Origin: Actinomycetota bacterium
GTDB taxonomy: Bacteria > Actinomycetota > Humimicrobiia > Humimicrobiales > Humimicrobiaceae
Assembly: GCA_028696435.1 (NCBI GenBank)
Contig: JAQVHC010000024.1
Span: forward strand, 1-14,388
Reading direction: 5' to 3'
Length of the DNA stretch: 14,388 nucleotides
Within the stretch, counting starts at the first letter, position 1. Each line of letters begins with the position of its first letter. The notes under the pieces were generated by a model that did no database searches, was not told the origin of the DNA, and saw only the letters and a list, made by a program, of their open reading frames with translations. Below, in pieces: positions 1 to 7,639 of this stretch. Made by a program: the position numbers and the translations under genes.

Positions 1-498
1 TTTATACAGCTTATTAATTTATACGGTGGAAAAGTTATTGCTATAGTGCCTGACGAGAAGAGACTCTTACTTGCTAAAAGCCTCGGGGCTGAATATACAG
101 TAAACCCGATAAAAATAAAAAATAATAATGTACAGGATGAGATTAGAAGTATCGCCCCGGAAGGCACTGATGCGGCAGTGCTTTCTGTTACAAATAAAGA
201 TACAATAGGCCCGGCACTTTTTTATATAAGAGATGGAGGGACTGCTATCATTTTTGGTGCTGCTGGAGAAGATAGTATAATGGAAGTTGATTTTCAAAAT
301 ATATATAAAAGAGAGCTTACAATTACAAGTTCTTATTCTGCAACTCCCGAAACGCTTGATAGGGCCTACAATATGATAATTAAAAAGGAAATAAAGCTGT
401 CACCGCTTATATCTGAAGTATTGCCTCTTTCAGATTTTAAGAAAGGCCTCGATATGGTGCTTCAGAGAAAAATATATAAAGCAATTTTTAAATTATAA
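1..498 (+). CDS. Zinc-type medium-chain alcohol/polyol dehydrogenase, C-terminal part (5' end outside window)
   Basis: The reading frame is open from base 1, so this is the last 165 residues of a longer gene; such proteins are usually about 340-350 residues. The visible part covers most of the NAD(P)-binding Rossmann fold and the C-terminal return to the catalytic domain: a beta strand GGKVIAIVP followed by a basic/acidic helix start (DEKRLLLAKSLGAEYTVNP), then a glycine-bearing strand IIFGAAGED, then ITSSYSATPETLDRA, which resembles the segment just before the last catalytic helices in zinc-dependent sorbitol/threonine/galactitol-phosphate dehydrogenase relatives. The protein ends KAIFKL. 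The zinc ligands and GxGxxG loop would lie upstream and cannot be seen, so neither catalytic activity nor substrate can be stated. A GTG at 46 is only an internal valine codon. No linkage to the obg cluster is implied; a 215-bp gap follows. Confidence 0.85.
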   Translation, partial: FIQLINLYGGKVIAIVPDEKRLLLAKSLGAEYTVNPIKIKNNNVQDEIRSIAPEGTDAAVLSVTNKDTIGPALFYIRDGGTAIIFGAAGEDSIMEVDFQNIYKRELTITSSYSATPETLDRAYNMIIKKEIKLSPLISEVLPLSDFKKGLDMVLQRKIYKAIFKL

Positions 499-502
499 AA
501 AT

Positions 503-640
503 AATAATGAGAATGAGAATGATAATGGTAATTTAGTAATTTATGTTTCAATATTATGTATCTGTCTTATTCCATTTATCTGTTATTAACGCTATTAATT
601 TTACTTAGGAATTATTAATAATTATTAGAGATTATTAGAA
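503..640. repeat. Short AT-rich tandem repeats upstream of obgE
   Basis: Two imperfect short-period arrays lie in the 215-bp spacer. At 509-532 a 6-base unit runs GAGAAT, GAGAAT, GATAAT, GGTAAT. At 611-640 a 10-base unit runs ATTATTAATA, ATTATTAGAG, ATTATTAGAA with exact 10-base phasing. I see no clear terminator for the dehydrogenase and no convincing -35/-10 pair for obgE in this spacer. Confidence 0.6.
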
Positions 641-695
641 AACTGCAAAACAGCAAATTATAAAACTATAAAAACTGTAAAAAAGTATTTTAGGT

Positions 696-701
696 AAGGG
701 G
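696..701 (+). promoter_or_regulatory. Probable ribosome binding site of obgE
   Basis: AAGGGG lies 12 bases before the ATG at 714. The spacing is on the long side, but no better purine run lies closer, and the ATG is fixed by the conserved Obg N-terminus that follows. Confidence 0.5.
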
Positions 702-713
702 TTTTTTATAAAT

Positions 714-2021
714 ATGTTTCTCGATGAAGCAAAAATCAATATAAAAGCAGGTGAGGGCGGCAACGGCATGGTTGCCTTTTTTAAACTAAAGGGCGGAAGG
801 AAAAAAATTCCCACCGGGGGCAGCGGTGGTAAAGGTGGCAGTGTAATAATAAGGGCCTATAAAAATCTGAGCACTCTGTATAGCTTTAAAAAGAAAATAC
901 ATTTCAAAGCTGAAAGTGGCAAAAGTGGTGGTCCAAATAATAGAAAAGGTGAAGACGCTAAAGATTTGATTATAAGAGTTCCGGTCGGAACAGTAGTAAA
1001 AAGTAGCAAAGGTGAAATAATCGCAGATCTTAAAGAAGCAGGTGATGAAGTAGTTGTTGCCGAAGGAGGTATTGGTGGCAGGGGGAATGCAGCATTTGTA
1101 TCTTCCGGAAGGAGATTCCCGGCATTTGCTGAATCAGGCGAAAAGACAGAAGATTTCTGGATTGAACTTGAGCTCAGGCTTGTTGCAGATGTCTCCCTTG
1201 TTGGATTTCCTAACGCGGGTAAGTCAACAATAATAAGCCGTATATCGGCAGCCAGACCTAAAATAGCAGATTATCCTTTTACGACATTAACCCCGAATCT
1301 GGGTGTCGTAACTGTAGATGATGAAGATTTTATTGTGGCTGATGTTCCGGGACTTGTAGAAGGTGCTCACAGCGGTAAAGGTCTCGGAGATAAATTTTTG
1401 AGACATATAACAAGGTCCACTATACTGGTAGTGGTTCTCGATGGGCAGAGAATTATAGATGAAAGTGAGGATATTATAAAAACTTTTGATATTTTAAGAG
1501 AAGAAATAAGGTTATATAATATGGATTTATACAAAAAAGATTATATTATTGTTATAAATAAAATTGATCTGATTCATGATAAGGATAAGTTAAATAAAAT
1601 AAAAAAGGAACTTGAGCGTAGAAGTGGTAAAAGTGTGGTGCCTGTATCAGCAGTTACAGGTGAGGGTCTTGATGAAATGGTCCGTTGTATGCATGAAAAA
1701 TTATCTGAATACAGGAAAGAAGCCAGCAGTATAGAAGAGACAGACTCCGGAGAACCTGAAAAGGTAAAAATTTACAGGTTAAGCGATAAAGAGAGGGAAT
1801 GGGAAAAGTTTGAAGTTGAGAAAATGAACGATGAATATATTGTAAAGAATAAGAAGCTTGAAAGACTTGTGGCAATGACTGATCTTGAAAACGAAGAGGC
1901 ACTGGACTATTTAATGGGTAGACTGAATAAAATGGGTGTAGCTGATAGACTGAAAAAAATGGGTGTAGAAGAAGGCAGTACTGTTATAATAGGGGGGTTT
2001 GCTTTTGTACTTAAAGAATAA
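714..2021 (+). CDS. obgE: GTPase Obg/CgtA, large-subunit ribosome assembly
   Basis: Obg GTPases bind the 50S subunit late in assembly and link it to growth and stringent signalling. All three domains are visible in 435 residues. The N-terminal glycine-rich Obg fold spans about 1-157, starting MFLDEAKINIKAGEGGNG. The GTPase domain follows, with G1 GFPNAGKS (164-171), switch I ADYPFTT (185-191), G3 DVPG (210-213), G4 NKID (282-285) and G5 SA (312-313). The C-terminal OCT domain covers about 351-435, ending in IGGFAFVLKE; this extension is common in Firmicutes and Actinobacteria and absent from E. coli ObgE. The segment at about 22-42 is unusual: where relatives read close to RREKxVPxGGPxGGDGG, this one reads KLKGGRKKIPTGGSGGKGG. 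The usual upstream partners rplU and rpmA are missing. It appears to be the first gene of the run up to leuS, with proB 72 bases downstream. Confidence 0.97.
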   Translation: MFLDEAKINIKAGEGGNGMVAFFKLKGGRKKIPTGGSGGKGGSVIIRAYKNLSTLYSFKKKIHFKAESGKSGGPNNRKGEDAKDLIIRVPVGTVVKSSKGEIIADLKEAGDEVVVAEGGIGGRGNAAFVSSGRRFPAFAESGEKTEDFWIELELRLVADVSLVGFPNAGKSTIISRISAARPKIADYPFTTLTPNLGVVTVDDEDFIVADVPGLVEGAHSGKGLGDKFLRHITRSTILVVVLDGQRIIDESEDIIKTFDILREEIRLYNMDLYKKDYIIVINKIDLIHDKDKLNKIKKELERRSGKSVVPVSAVTGEGLDEMVRCMHEKLSEYRKEASSIEETDSGEPEKVKIYRLSDKEREWEKFEVEKMNDEYIVKNKKLERLVAMTDLENEEALDYLMGRLNKMGVADRLKKMGVEEGSTVIIGGFAFVLKE

Positions 2022-2038
2022 GAATAAATTTATTTTAG

Positions 2039-2083
2039 TAATTTAAGTAATCCGGGTAATCTGAGTAATTTAAGCAATTTGAG
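2039..2083. repeat. Five-unit degenerate 9-bp tandem repeat before proB
   Basis: Five consecutive 9-base units fit head to tail: TAATTTAAG (2039-2047), TAATCCGGG (2048-2056), TAATCTGAG (2057-2065), TAATTTAAG (2066-2074) and CAATTTGAG (2075-2083). Units 1 and 4 are identical. The last unit runs into the AGAGGA ribosome binding site (2082-2087) of proB, so copy number would change the leader of proB directly. Confidence 0.75.
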
Positions 2084-2093
2084 AGGAAATTAA

Positions 2094-3233
2094 TTGGAAA
2101 TAGATAGAAAAAAATACATGTCTGGCATTAAAAGAATGGTTGTAAAGATTGGCTCAAGCAGTCTGACAACAGAAAGTGGGAGGCTTGATAGAGCCAGTAT
2201 AAAAAAATTTGTAAACGAAGTAAGTTTGCTTACCAGAAAAGGAATGGAAATAATAGTAGTTACAAGCGGTGCTGTTGCTGCCGGACTGGAAAGCCTTGGA
2301 ATCAGTAAAAAGCCTGACGATTTAACACTTCTCCAGGCAGCTGCTTCGGTAGGTCAGGTTAAACTAATGAGCCTGTACAGTGAGCTATTTTCAAAAAATA
2401 ACATAAAAATAGGTCAGATACTGCTAACCCACGAAGATACGACCAGAAGGCAGCAGTATCTTAATATCAGTAATACTATAAGAAGTCTTATAAGTTTAAA
2501 GGTTATACCTGTGATTAATGAAAATGACAGCGTAGCCACAGATGAAATAAAGTTTGGAGATAATGACAGGCTTGCTGCTATGGTAGCTGTTCTGGCAGAG
2601 GCAGATATTCTGGTAATTTTAACAGATATTGAGGGTATGTATGATAAAGACCCCAGAATTTATAGTGATGCGAAACTAATTTCATTTATAGATAAAATAG
2701 ATAAAGATATAGAAGATGCAGCCGGGGGTATCGGGTCAACATATGGTATAGGTGGGATGCAGTCAAAGATAAAAGCTGCAAAAATTTGCTCTTTTTCAGG
2801 TATGGGAACCGTAATTGCTGGTAGCAGGGTGAAAAATATTTTAAATAAAATTATCTCTGGAGATGACGTGGGTACTTTTTTTGCTCCCCGGACAGGGAAA
2901 AAAGTAAAAAGTGTAAAAAAATGGATTGCTTTTGGAAAAAGAACCACTGGCATTATAGTAATTGATAAAGGTGCGGAAGAAGCTGTTCTTAATAAGGGGA
3001 AAAGTGTGCTTCCTGTTGGTGTGGTGGAAGTAAGGGGTAAATTCAGCAGAGGAGATACACTAGAAGTACTTTCTCCCGAAGGTAAACTAATAGCAAAAGG
3101 AATTACTAATTTTTCAAGTGAAGAATTAGAAAAGATAAAAGGTAAAAACAGAAAAAAAATTCTATCAGAGTTCGGTGCTTCTATGTGTGATGAAGTAATC
3201 CACAGGGATGGTCTTGTGGTTTTTTATGAATAA
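2094..3233 (+). CDS. proB: Glutamate 5-kinase, first step of proline biosynthesis
   Basis: ProB phosphorylates glutamate with ATP to gamma-glutamyl phosphate, which ProA then reduces. The 379-residue protein has the usual two-domain form. The amino-acid kinase domain (about 12-265) shows VKIGSSSL (17-24), VTSGAVAAG (56-64), NENDSV (142-147), KFGDND (153-158), LTDIEGMYDKDPR (176-188) and the glycine-rich GGIGSTYGIGGMQSK (211-225). A C-terminal PUA domain (about 278-375) ends with the family-typical HRDGLVV. The start is a TTG at 2094, chosen because AGAGGA lies 6 bases upstream and the kinase core begins soon after; the next ATG (2118) has no ribosome binding site. Feedback inhibition by proline is usual for this family. 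It is followed directly by proA, its pathway partner, with a promoter-like element in the 49-base gap. Confidence 0.96.
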   Translation: MEIDRKKYMSGIKRMVVKIGSSSLTTESGRLDRASIKKFVNEVSLLTRKGMEIIVVTSGAVAAGLESLGISKKPDDLTLLQAAASVGQVKLMSLYSELFSKNNIKIGQILLTHEDTTRRQQYLNISNTIRSLISLKVIPVINENDSVATDEIKFGDNDRLAAMVAVLAEADILVILTDIEGMYDKDPRIYSDAKLISFIDKIDKDIEDAAGGIGSTYGIGGMQSKIKAAKICSFSGMGTVIAGSRVKNILNKIISGDDVGTFFAPRTGKKVKSVKKWIAFGKRTTGIIVIDKGAEEAVLNKGKSVLPVGVVEVRGKFSRGDTLEVLSPEGKLIAKGITNFSSEELEKIKGKNRKKILSEFGASMCDEVIHRDGLVVFYE

Positions 3234-3278
3234 TTTCATTTATTATTTTATGCTATAATGAAATAATAAAACGGAGGA
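3231..3278 (+). promoter_or_regulatory. Extended -10 promoter, overlapping dyads and RBS of proA
   Basis: A perfect TATAAT (3254-3259) is preceded by TG one base upstream (3251-3252), an extended -10 element; transcription would begin near 3266. The -35 region is poor (TAATTT at 17-base spacing). Two inverted repeats overlap it: ATTTCATT (3233-3240) with AATGAAAT (3257-3264), and TTTATTATTT (3239-3248) with AAATAATAAA (3261-3270). The second brackets the -10 in its 12-base loop. GGAGGA at 3273-3278 is the strong ribosome binding site of proA, 4 bases before its ATG. The short leader predicted is under 20 bases. Confidence 0.6.
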
Positions 3279-3282
3279 ATGT

Positions 3283-4539
3283 ATGGATATAGTAACGGAA
3301 ATAGCAAAAAAGGCAAAAGAGAGCGTAAAATTTATCTCCAATGCCACTACAGAATTAAAAAATAAAATACTTTTTGATATCTCAAAGCGCATCATATCTG
3401 GGGTGGAAGAGATTGTTAAAGAAAATGAAAAAGATATAGATATATCCAGGCGCGGCGGAGCATCGGAAAGTTTTATAGATAGGCTAAAACTGGACCGGGA
3501 GAGAATAGAAAAAAAAGCAGAGAGCATAGACAAAGTTATAAGGTTTAATGACCCGGTAGGAGAGGTTGTTTTTGGTTATAATCTTCCCAATGGCTTAATT
3601 TTAAAAAATATCAGAGTACCCCTGGGAGTTGTAGGAATAATATATGAAGCAAGGCCTGAAGTTACTATTGATGCATCTGTTTTGTGTCTTAAAGCAGGGA
3701 ATAGTGTTATTTTAAGAGGAAGCTCACATGCTTTAAATACAAATAAAAAACTGGTGGAAATAATGGGCAGAGCACTTAAAGATAATAATCTTCCTGTGGA
3801 TATAATTCAGATTGTTCCTACCACAGATAAAGAAGATGTTATAAAGCTAATGCAGCTCCGTCAATATGTTGATGTTCTTATACCAAGAGGTGGAAAAAGT
3901 CTGATTGGTAGTATAGTTGAAAATTCAAAAGTACCCGTTATTGAAACAGGGATTGGCAACTGTCATATTTACATAGATGACAGGCTTGAAGGAATAAGCC
4001 TGGAATTAATTACAAAAATAGTAATAAATGCCAAGACGCAGCGCCCGAGCGTATGTAATGCAGCTGAAAAATTACTGGTGCACAGCGGCGTCGCACAGAA
4101 GATATTACCATTTGTGCTTAAAAAACTGGAAGGCGAGAATGTAAAGCTTTTCGGGTGCCCTGAAACTATAGAAATATATCCTTCAATTGAGCTAGCGTCA
4201 GAGGAAGACTGGTATGAGGAATATCTTGACTACAAAATGGCAGTTAAAGTGGTTAAAAATATCGAAGAAGCCGTTACACATATAAATAAGTATGGCTCAC
4301 ATCACACCGAAGCCATAATAACTTCGGATTATAAGAATTCTATTTATTTTACTGGAGAGGTAGACTCAGCTGCGGTTTTTGTCAATGCCTCTACAAGATT
4401 CACAGATGGAGAACAGTTTGGCATGGGTGCTGAGATTGGCATAAGTACACAGAAGCTGCACTGGAGAGGCCCTATGGGGCTGAGGGAGCTGACCACGAAT
4501 AAGTTTATAATATCCGGTAATGGTCAGATAAGAGAATAA
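3283..4539 (+). CDS. proA: Gamma-glutamyl phosphate reductase, second step of proline biosynthesis
   Basis: ProA uses NADPH to reduce gamma-glutamyl phosphate to glutamate-5-semialdehyde, which cyclises towards proline. The 418-residue length is normal for the family, which belongs to the aldehyde dehydrogenase superfamily. The cofactor-binding part carries VPLGVVGIIYEARPEVTID (about 112-130) and VILRGSSHALNTN (142-154). The active-site region reads KTQRPSVCNAAE, with the nucleophile Cys258. The C-terminal family signature FGMGAEIGISTQKLHWRGPMGL lies at about 379-400; Trp393 occupies a position where relatives usually have a small residue such as Ala, and Ser-Ser-His replaces the commoner Gly-Ser-Glu in the ILRG segment. 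The ATG at 3283 has a GGAGGA site just upstream. Both catalytic and signature residues appear intact, so the enzyme is probably active. Confidence 0.96.
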   Translation: MDIVTEIAKKAKESVKFISNATTELKNKILFDISKRIISGVEEIVKENEKDIDISRRGGASESFIDRLKLDRERIEKKAESIDKVIRFNDPVGEVVFGYNLPNGLILKNIRVPLGVVGIIYEARPEVTIDASVLCLKAGNSVILRGSSHALNTNKKLVEIMGRALKDNNLPVDIIQIVPTTDKEDVIKLMQLRQYVDVLIPRGGKSLIGSIVENSKVPVIETGIGNCHIYIDDRLEGISLELITKIVINAKTQRPSVCNAAEKLLVHSGVAQKILPFVLKKLEGENVKLFGCPETIEIYPSIELASEEDWYEEYLDYKMAVKVVKNIEEAVTHINKYGSHHTEAIITSDYKNSIYFTGEVDSAAVFVNASTRFTDGEQFGMGAEIGISTQKLHWRGPMGLRELTTNKFIISGNGQIRE

Positions 4540-4561
4540 AAGTGAATAAGATAATAAAGTC

Positions 4562-5212
4562 ATGACAAATGAATTGGTAAAAAGAAGCAGGCAATATAAA
4601 AAAATAGGGGTAATGGGAGGAACTTTTAATCCCATTCACCATGGCCATCTTGTTACTGCTCAGGAAGCATTAAGCCAGTTTAAGCTTGATGTAGTAATTT
4701 TTGTTCCGACGGGCAATCCGCCTCATAAAATAGAAAATAAATTAGCAAGTGCAGAAGACAGGTATATTATGACTGTTATAGCAACTTCTTCAAACAGGGA
4801 TTTTTTTGTTTCAAGGATAGAAGTGGACAGAAAGGGTAAATCCTATACCATAGATACAATGCGCATGTTAAAGAAGGTATACGGGGAAGATTCACTTCTT
4901 TATTTTATAACAGGAGCTGATGCTATACTGGAAATACTTACATGGAAGAATACAGAGGAAATTGTAGCACTCTGTAACTTTATAGCAGCCACCAGACCCG
5001 GGTATGATCTTACCCGTCTTAAAGACTTAAAAAGTAAGTTATTTAACAATGATATGGAGAAAGCTAATGAGAAAATATTTGTAATGGAGATACCTGCTCT
5101 TTCCATTTCCTCAACTGATATCAGAAACAGGGTAAAAAACAACAGACCAATAGATTATTTAGTTCCTGAAGGAGTTAGCAATTATATATTAAAAAATGGA
5201 CTTTATAAATAA
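4562..5212 (+). CDS. nadD: Nicotinate-nucleotide adenylyltransferase, NAD biosynthesis
   Basis: NadD joins nicotinate mononucleotide and ATP to make deamido-NAD. The 216-residue protein has the nucleotidyltransferase signature GGTFNPIHHGHL (19-30, the GxFxPxHxGH motif), the substrate-binding TGNPPHK (50-56), KGKSYTIDT (91-99), FITGADAI (115-122) and the C-terminal SISSTDIRNR (181-190, the ISSTxIR motif). The fold normally starts a few residues before the first glycine pair, so the ATG at 4562 gives about 13 extra N-terminal residues (MTNELVKRSRQYK). No in-frame ATG, GTG or TTG with a good ribosome binding site lies nearer, and the site before 4562 is itself weak, so the exact start is less sure than the function. 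The 3' end overlaps yqeK by 17 bases. Confidence 0.95.
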   Translation: MTNELVKRSRQYKKIGVMGGTFNPIHHGHLVTAQEALSQFKLDVVIFVPTGNPPHKIENKLASAEDRYIMTVIATSSNRDFFVSRIEVDRKGKSYTIDTMRMLKKVYGEDSLLYFITGADAILEILTWKNTEEIVALCNFIAATRPGYDLTRLKDLKSKLFNNDMEKANEKIFVMEIPALSISSTDIRNRVKNNRPIDYLVPEGVSNYILKNGLYK

Positions 5213-5816
5213 ATTTCCATTAGAGGATAGTCAAAAAAAATATCTTAAGGAACTTGCAGGGGAAATAAAGAATGTTATGCCTGATTCACTGTACTACCAT
5301 TCAATAAATACTCTGGAATATGCAGGCTCAATTGCTGAAAAATTTTTATCCGACTTTCCTGGTTTTGATTTTTTCAGTCTGAGTATAGCGTGCCTTTTAC
5401 ATGATTATGGTAAAATATTTAGTTATGAAGAACTTGTTAAAATAGTAGAAGAAAATAATCTTAAAGTCAGTAGCCTTGAATTAAAAATGCCACAGCTTCT
5501 TCATAGCTTTGTAGGCGATTATCTTGTTTCGAGGGATTTTAGCATTACTAAAACTAAAATATTGAGAGCCATAAGATACCATACGATAGGGTATTGCAAC
5601 ATGAGTGTTGAAGATAAAATTTTATTTATTGCCGATAAGGTTGAAAAAAGTAGAAATTATGAGGGCGTCGAGTACCTCAGGGCTCTTTCTTTAGAAAATA
5701 TAAATTTGTGTTTATTGGAATTGTATAAAAATAATATAATATATATTATAAAGAGGAATAATCTTATGCACCCTGATACAGTCAGGGTCTGGAATAATAT
5801 TTGTGGAGGTATTTAA
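5196..5816 (+). CDS. yqeK: HD-domain hydrolase YqeK, probable diadenosine tetraphosphate hydrolase
   Basis: YqeK-type HD proteins split Ap4A symmetrically to two ADP and use a di-iron centre; this is family knowledge. The 206-residue protein carries the metal-binding set expected: His35 (YYHSINT), the HD pair His69-Asp70 (LLHDYGK), His103 (LLHSFVGD), His129 (AIRYHTIG) and Asp147 (IADKVE). The order and spacing match the family and nothing essential looks lost. The ATG at 5196 lies inside the end of nadD in another frame, without a good ribosome binding site at normal distance (GGAG at 5171-5174 is too far), so translation is probably coupled to nadD. The next gene starts two bases after the stop. 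The nadD-yqeK-(LCP)-rsfS order is characteristic of Firmicutes-like genomes. Confidence 0.92.
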   Translation: MDFINKFPLEDSQKKYLKELAGEIKNVMPDSLYYHSINTLEYAGSIAEKFLSDFPGFDFFSLSIACLLHDYGKIFSYEELVKIVEENNLKVSSLELKMPQLLHSFVGDYLVSRDFSITKTKILRAIRYHTIGYCNMSVEDKILFIADKVEKSRNYEGVEYLRALSLENINLCLLELYKNNIIYIIKRNNLMHPDTVRVWNNICGGI

Positions 5817-5818
5817 AT

Positions 5819-7639
5819 ATGTCTTTTAATGATGATGAAAGAAGATTCAGGGATAATAGCTTTGAAAACGATGATGATAATATAGATAAAGATTTTTACG
5901 GACTGGATAATGAAGAGGAAGGGAAAAATTATTCAAATGATTCCGGTGATGATTTCTTTAAAGATGAGGATTTTGAATTTGAAGGCTATAGAGAGGATGA
6001 ATATATAGGAAGAGAAGGGCTGAGAAGTAAAAAAATAAAGCAGAAAAAGAAAAAAAGAAAAGCAGTTTTTAGGCTCATTGCGATACTTGTCGTTATAGTG
6101 TTGATAGCAGTGGGCGTAGTTTTCTGGTTTATGCCATGGATTAAAGGTAAGTTTTCCTCTGGAAAAGAGGTAGCAGAAGAAGAGGAGGAAGTAAGAATAA
6201 CTATACCTGAATCGCTAATTCTTGGTGAAGATATCAATATTGTTATCGCCTGTGCTGAGGAAGACCTGCTGCAACCCGATATTAATTCAATCATATTTTC
6301 GAGTTATTATAGCAGTGAAAATAAATTAATTTCATTATGCATTCCACCGAAGACATTGATGGATATTCCCGGTTTTGGTGCAGAATTAATAGGAAAGTCA
6401 GTAAATATGGGGGGCATGGACCTGTTGAGCCTTTCTTTAAAGAATAATCTGGGTATGAATATGGAAATAGATTATTATATTCTCTTTGATGTTGTCAATG
6501 TGGTAAATAAATTAGGCGGGATAGACCTTAAACTGGCTGAGGAAGTGACAATAAAAAATTATAGCGATGATTCAACTTTTACACTAAAGGAAGGTAATAA
6601 TCTTATTGATGGAGAGAAGGCAGTGAATTTTCTAAAGTATTACAGCGGCATAGAAAATGATGTACCTGTAGAAAATATTAAAAATCAAAAACTAATTGTG
6701 GATGCAATTATAAAGAAAGTGGCTGGTAAGGATGACGAAGAAGTATCCAGAAATTTAAATCTAATTAAAGATTTCATGGATACTGATTTAAGCATGGAAG
6801 ATGAAATAAAAATATTCACAACGCTCTCCAGAGTAAGTGATGATAATAATTACACTTATGCCCTGAGTGTATCGTCTACAGAACTAAAAGGTGAAGGCAT
6901 TGTTTATGTCCCGCAGGATATTTCAAAACTTGCCAGCATTTTTAATAAGGAAGGAATTATACCATCTGGAGAAGCTACTGATTTTACCGAAACAGTAAAA
7001 ATTACAATATTGAACGGAGCTTATGATTCTCCTGATGCTTTTGGGCTGGCAGCCAGTGCAGCTGAAAAGTTTAAGGACCTTAAGTTTGATGATGGCAATA
7101 ATAAATATGAAGTGGTTGAGGTAGGAAACTCAGATAATATATACGAAAGCACACAGATTCTGGTATATTCTCCTGATACAAACAAACTTGCTGCAGCAGA
7201 TGATATTAAAAATATACTGGGGGTAGGTAGTATCAGCCCACGGGAAGAAGATATAACTAATTCAGATATCATAATAATTCTGGGGAAAGACTACCTGGAA
7301 ATATCAAAGGGTTCACAGGAACAGGGACAGGAAGAGCAGTTGGTGAAAATAATTGTTTTAAATGGAGAAGGCACAGCCGGTCTTGCAGCCACTGTCACCG
7401 ATATTCTTGATAAGTATTTCAATTCAACAGAAGAAACTGTGATTATGCTGGAGCCAAGAAGCGCTGAAAATTTCAAATATACTGAAACTAAAATAACTGT
7501 TTTTAGTTCCAGCAAAGTGGTTAATGAGACAGCACAGAAAATCAGAGAAAGGCTTGGTGTGGGAGTAATAGAATATTCAGACAATAGTCCTGATAATGCG
7601 GATATTAGTGTAACTATAGGGAGTGATTATACAAAATAG
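5819..7639 (+). CDS. Membrane-anchored LCP-like protein with two LytR_C domains; LCP catalytic residues look replaced
   Basis: From the ATG at 5819 the product has 606 residues. GGAGG at 5805-5809, nine bases upstream, decides this start over an in-frame TTG at 5801. An acidic, probably disordered cytoplasmic tail (1-65) is followed by a lysine-rich stop (71-81) and one membrane helix (about 83-106). The LCP-like domain (about 130-302) keeps the frame of the family: MDIPGFGAELIG (181-192), DYYILFDVVNVVNKLGGIDL (218-237) and IDGEKAVNFL (263-272). Active LCP enzymes attach wall polymers to peptidoglycan using Arg and Asp residues in SIPRD and in an RxR...RxxRQ stretch; here these read CIPPK (174-178) and KYYSGIENDVPVENIKNQ (273-290), without arginines. 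Two tandem LytR_C domains follow, 393-492 and 509-604, sharing VKI-ILNG and ending G-DY. A structural or regulatory envelope role is more likely than transferase activity; function is not established. Confidence 0.8.
   Translation: MSFNDDERRFRDNSFENDDDNIDKDFYGLDNEEEGKNYSNDSGDDFFKDEDFEFEGYREDEYIGREGLRSKKIKQKKKKRKAVFRLIAILVVIVLIAVGVVFWFMPWIKGKFSSGKEVAEEEEEVRITIPESLILGEDINIVIACAEEDLLQPDINSIIFSSYYSSENKLISLCIPPKTLMDIPGFGAELIGKSVNMGGMDLLSLSLKNNLGMNMEIDYYILFDVVNVVNKLGGIDLKLAEEVTIKNYSDDSTFTLKEGNNLIDGEKAVNFLKYYSGIENDVPVENIKNQKLIVDAIIKKVAGKDDEEVSRNLNLIKDFMDTDLSMEDEIKIFTTLSRVSDDNNYTYALSVSSTELKGEGIVYVPQDISKLASIFNKEGIIPSGEATDFTETVKITILNGAYDSPDAFGLAASAAEKFKDLKFDDGNNKYEVVEVGNSDNIYESTQILVYSPDTNKLAAADDIKNILGVGSISPREEDITNSDIIIILGKDYLEISKGSQEQGQEEQLVKIIVLNGEGTAGLAATVTDILDKYFNSTEETVIMLEPRSAENFKYTETKITVFSSSKVVNETAQKIRERLGVGVIEYSDNSPDNADISVTIGSDYTK

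Noticed and set aside
46..498. GTG at 46 as the start of a 150-residue gene
   Set aside because: The frame is open back to base 1 and the residues before 46 continue the Rossmann strand, so the gene is cut by the window edge.
5801..5818. TTG at 5801 as the start of the LCP-like gene
   Set aside because: It lies within the yqeK end and overlaps the GGAGG site (5805-5809), which is well placed for the ATG at 5819.
5986..6294. Minus-strand reading frames inside the LCP-like gene, leuS, proA, nadD and comEC
   Set aside because: All are low-complexity mirror frames of well-supported genes, lack ribosome binding sites and family motifs.
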